NCBI GenBank assembly: GCA_001897605.1
Contig: MKTL01000001.1
Coordinates: 558,001 to 622,000, forward strand
DNA: 64,000 nucleotides
DNA from: Clostridiales bacterium 38-18
Lineage (GTDB): Bacteria; Bacillota; Clostridia; Peptostreptococcales; Acidaminobacteraceae
Direction of reading: 5' to 3'
Part shown: positions 61,567-64,000 of the stretch, piece by piece
Numbering within the stretch: the stretch's first letter is position 1
Layout of the letters: every line of letters begins with the position of its first letter
The notes under the pieces: generated by a model
The model's database searches: none
The model's input: only the letters and a program-made list of their open reading frames with translations
What the model was told of the DNA's origin: nothing
Position numbers and translations under genes: made by a program

Positions 61567-62382
61567 CTAATTAAGATAAATATACTCATCTATCGGTTCA
61601 GTTGGAAGTAAAGAAATGATTTTTATTTGAGGTTCTGTGTTGCCCTTATATTCTCCGAGGACGATTTCACCTTTAACCGTGTACCATTGCCCTGTTTTAG
61701 CATCTATTTCAGTGGCGTTTTGGCAAACAAATCCAAGGGGAGTAAGATCCGCTATGCAGCAAGTCATTGCGAGTCGAGCGATTAGAAAGGTATCCTCAGA
61801 AAAATATGCTGGGTCATCAAATACAAATCCAGTGATTTCAATTTGATACCCAAGGTAGTCATATGGCGACTGATAGATTCGATTTAACCATGAATAAATA
61901 TAGGCAGCCTCAATTGTTATTTTTTTCTGTTCTCGATCCAGACCATTGATGATCGTCAATGTTTGCCTTGTCTGTGCAGTTGCACTTTCACTTTTGATCG
62001 TCAAAGTTGAGTTTGTTGCAACCTCTTCTGTTATTGCTGAGGATTCGGATGTTGAAGTGTAAAATGTAAGATTTCGCCCCCAATAATTATAGTCTGTACT
62101 CGCCCCAATGTTAGGTAAATGGATGAATATAATCGGAATCAATAGAAATAACCAGTATATCTTTCTTTTGGACTTAGGTGACTTAAAGGCTGATATGATT
62201 GAGGTTATCCCCCAAATGCTTGAAACCATCATCGAAAAAATTAAATAAGGTAGTGTTTTTGGTGCCACTAGCTTAAGATAGTTCCCTGATAATATACTGT
62301 ATAAAATAGACAAGGTAAAAACGATAAAAGTAATCCCTTCGAGGAGATATGTGAGACTGAACTGTTTTCTTTGCAATAACAT
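61567..62382 (-). CDS. TIGR03943 (YcgQ-type) membrane protein
   Basis: 271 residues. Four membrane helices in the N-terminal 115 residues, then an extracytoplasmic beta-rich domain with YQIEITGFVFDDP, LIARLAMTCCIADLTPLGFVC and QWYTVKGEI, the signature of the TIGR03943/DUF1980 family, which is nearly always next to a YraQ-type permease as here. Function of the pair is unproven; metal transport is suspected because CobW-type GTPases often accompany them. AGGAGATA SD in the preceding gap of 14 bp. Confidence 0.88.
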   Translation of the reverse strand: MLLQRKQFSLTYLLEGITFIVFTLSILYSILSGNYLKLVAPKTLPYLIFSMMVSSIWGITSIISAFKSPKSKRKIYWLFLLIPIIFIHLPNIGASTDYNYWGRNLTFYTSTSESSAITEEVATNSTLTIKSESATAQTRQTLTIINGLDREQKKITIEAAYIYSWLNRIYQSPYDYLGYQIEITGFVFDDPAYFSEDTFLIARLAMTCCIADLTPLGFVCQNATEIDAKTGQWYTVKGEIVLGEYKGNTEPQIKIISLLPTEPIDEYIYLN

Positions 62383-62396
62383 GATAGTATCTCCTT

Positions 62397-63920
62397 TTAT
62401 ATTATTTGCGAAACAGCAAAAGCAATCAATAGAACGGCAAAAACGGCTACTGCGATAGTTATAGTCAACTTTATGATGAATTTTTTGTTAAAGGCTGCGG
62501 ATAACATAGCGACGTTCTTGATATCCATCATAGGTCCGAAAACTAGGAAGGCAAGAAGTGCACTTCTCGGTACCGAATACTGAAAGCTTTGAGCAACAAG
62601 CGCATCTGATGAAGAGCATAGAGATAACAAGAAGGCAAGTAGAATACCACCAATAATGTATATGGGTTCAAATAATAGGGTGGAACCATCAAAAGTAAAA
62701 TTTGGTAATACACTTTGGATAATTGCAGAGATAAATATACCGAAGACTAAATAACGAGAGACATCAAGAAACTCAGACTTTGAGTGATGAATTACCGCCA
62801 TAATAGGTTGTTTGTTTTTTTTCTTAACAACCGATAAGCTATCTAGGATGATTGTAGGTGTCGTTTCTTGTTTTATTATTTCGTTGGTTATTTCAGTACT
62901 TGGCTTAAAATGAAAGTATAAGCTCGTTACTAAAGCGACTATAACTCCTAGCAGAACTCTTTCAATTACAAAACGCCAATTTCCGCCGAAGGCATAGTAT
63001 GTAGAAAAGATAATGACGGGATTAATTACTGGTGATACTGTAAGGAAAGTAATTGCCGCAGGCAAAGGTACTCCCTTTTTGATTAAGCTTTTAAAAACAG
63101 GAACAGATGCACAATCACACACCGGTAAAAAAAAGCCTGTAATGATTGCTACTAGAGCACCCTTGCCAATTGACTTTGGAAAATGGGACTCAACCCAATC
63201 AGAGCTAACATAAACCTGGATCAATGAAGATAAAATTACACCAAGCATTAAAAATGGGAATGCCTGCAGAAAAACACCTAAGAAGAGTTGAATCACTTTC
63301 ATAATATAAGGGAATACAGTCTCATAGCTTGGTAGAAGAAGACCTAAAAATAGTATGGTGACTAAAATGCCGATAGGCTTAAGCGAGCGATCCTTATTGG
63401 AATCGTTATTCTCATTTAGAATGGTTTGCCAAGATCGTACATCGTTAAGAAATTCAATATTTAAGTTAGGATAATTAAATGTGAGCCATAATTTTATTAG
63501 GTTGAAGCTCAATAGATCTGGTTTATTTTTTTCGACTAAAAGTAAATTGGCATTTTCTAGAATGATTGAATTAGATTGTCGGTTTTGTTTAATAAAGTGG
63601 ATGCTATTACTAAAATAAAAAGTATTTATGTCTATTTTGTGTGATTTAGAGAGTTGATGCAATTCTTGGCTTAAGTGCTTAAAATGACAATTCTGACTAC
63701 AATGAAATACAAAGTGAGTAATGCTTCTATTGTTCCGATGTTCAGCTATAATATCAGCGCCTCTTACATTGCTAATTAAAGTTGAACCAGAAGTATTAGT
63801 ATCTTCCTTTTCAAATTGAAAATGCTTGATGGTATTTGAAGGCACTGAGGCATTTAAGTCATTTAAAAAAGAACTGATTTTGATTTTTTCTGGATTATAT
63901 ATAATTAAGAATTTAAGCAT
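62397..63920 (-). CDS. YraQ/UPF0718-family permease with an extra N-terminal domain
   Basis: 507 residues. From about residue 185 a polytopic permease of the DUF318/UPF0718 family: two homologous halves with GFFLPVCDCASVPVFKSLIKKGVPLPAAITFLTVSPVINPVIIFSTYYAFG and LLAFLLSLCSSSDALVAQSF..PRSALLAFLVFGPMMDIKN. Family members are about 300-350 residues, so the first ~180 residues are extra. They have no membrane helices and contain HFVFHCSQNCHFKHLSQE (Cys/His cluster); the order of segments resembles a CobW/COG0523 GTPase without its P-loop (see findings). Start 63920 with GAGGA SD. First gene of the operon. Confidence 0.85.
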   Translation of the reverse strand: MLKFLIIYNPEKIKISSFLNDLNASVPSNTIKHFQFEKEDTNTSGSTLISNVRGADIIAEHRNNRSITHFVFHCSQNCHFKHLSQELHQLSKSHKIDINTFYFSNSIHFIKQNRQSNSIILENANLLLVEKNKPDLLSFNLIKLWLTFNYPNLNIEFLNDVRSWQTILNENNDSNKDRSLKPIGILVTILFLGLLLPSYETVFPYIMKVIQLFLGVFLQAFPFLMLGVILSSLIQVYVSSDWVESHFPKSIGKGALVAIITGFFLPVCDCASVPVFKSLIKKGVPLPAAITFLTVSPVINPVIIFSTYYAFGGNWRFVIERVLLGVIVALVTSLYFHFKPSTEITNEIIKQETTPTIILDSLSVVKKKNKQPIMAVIHHSKSEFLDVSRYLVFGIFISAIIQSVLPNFTFDGSTLLFEPIYIIGGILLAFLLSLCSSSDALVAQSFQYSVPRSALLAFLVFGPMMDIKNVAMLSAAFNKKFIIKLTITIAVAVFAVLLIAFAVSQII

Positions 63921-63941
63921 ATGCGTATCCTCGAGATTGTT

Positions 63942-63962
63942 TGCAAACGCGAATTATTTGCA
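63942..63962. promoter_or_regulatory. Inverted repeat in the permease leader
   Basis: TGCAAA (63942-63947), 9 bp, TTTGCA (63957-63962). Positioned just downstream of the -10 box, so a possible repressor site. Confidence 0.4.
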
Positions 63963-63970
63963 TGTAATTG

Positions 63971-63999
63971 ATTATATAGATTATATCATTTCACGTCAA
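63971..63999 (-). promoter_or_regulatory. Promoter of the YraQ/TIGR03943 operon
   Basis: On the minus strand TTGACG (63999-63994), 17 bp, TATAAT (63976-63971). Confidence 0.85.
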
Positions 64000-64000
64000 T

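Noticed and set aside
1-64000. Mobile element or prophage
   Set aside because: No transposase, integrase, phage gene or terminal repeats seen; the truncated genes at 31460 have no insertion sequence between them.

Overview
The window looks like chromosomal DNA of a low-GC, Gram-positive anaerobe of the Clostridia type. Evidence: AT-rich sequence, strong GGAGG ribosome-binding sites, frequent TTG/GTG starts, a T-box riboswitch, MalFG-type sugar ABC transporters with LacI-family repressors, and lipoproteins with Gram-positive lipoboxes. I cannot name the genus. No rRNA, tRNA, CRISPR array, prophage or complete insertion sequence was seen.

Region 1 (1-2880) holds two small membrane proteins and an alpha/beta hydrolase. 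Two copies of a 20-bp palindrome (971-990, 2838-2857) suggest a shared repressor encoded elsewhere.

Region 2 (2880-12300) is an almost complete aromatic amino acid cluster: aroE, then aroF-tyrA-aroB-aroA-aroC-pheA and a shikimate kinase/type II dehydroquinase fusion. It runs from PEP + E4P to chorismate and on to phenylalanine and tyrosine. Between aroE and aroF lies a strong sigma-A promoter, a 40-codon leader peptide with 14 aromatic residues, and mutually exclusive antiterminator and terminator hairpins. This reads as classical ribosome-mediated attenuation, which is unusual in this phylum, where T-boxes and TRAP are the norm.

Region 3 (12300-28800): a DUF2284 protein and an esterase are followed by a beta-glucan-type locus. 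It has LacI regulator 1, two distantly related giant proteins of the GH94-like phosphorylase superfamily, a GH30 glycosidase, and a binding protein with two permeases. A PadR regulator with a ferredoxin-type membrane protein and a cold-shock protein come after it.

Region 4 (28800-48870) is a hemicellulose locus. It contains a frameshifted GH3, two head-to-head truncated remnants (GH31 and GH43), the shared transporter ATPase UgpC/MsmX, a PucR-type regulator, GH1, a ROK kinase, LacI regulator 2, GalM, a GH3 xylosidase, a second ABC importer, and xylA-xylR-xylB. Repeated TCGAAAACGNTTTCGA operators at transcription starts link LacI 2 to its own gene and the xylosidase, and weakly to xylA.

Region 5 (48870-55400) has a YccF protein, then a T-box leader and leuA-leuC-leuDB, where the last gene is a LeuD-LeuB fusion. 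It ends in a convergent 3' overlap with a dihydrouridine synthase gene.

Region 6 (55400-64000) contains a patatin-like phospholipase, a GT8 glycosyltransferase behind three serial hairpins that sequester Shine-Dalgarno (SD) sequences, a cytochrome-b5-like lipoprotein with a four-helix His-rich membrane partner, a CPA1 antiporter, two DUF2087 proteins, and a TIGR03943/YraQ-type permease pair whose permease carries an N-terminal domain resembling a decayed CobW GTPase.

Short 10-12 bp tandem repeats recur at gene borders and protein linkers across the window.
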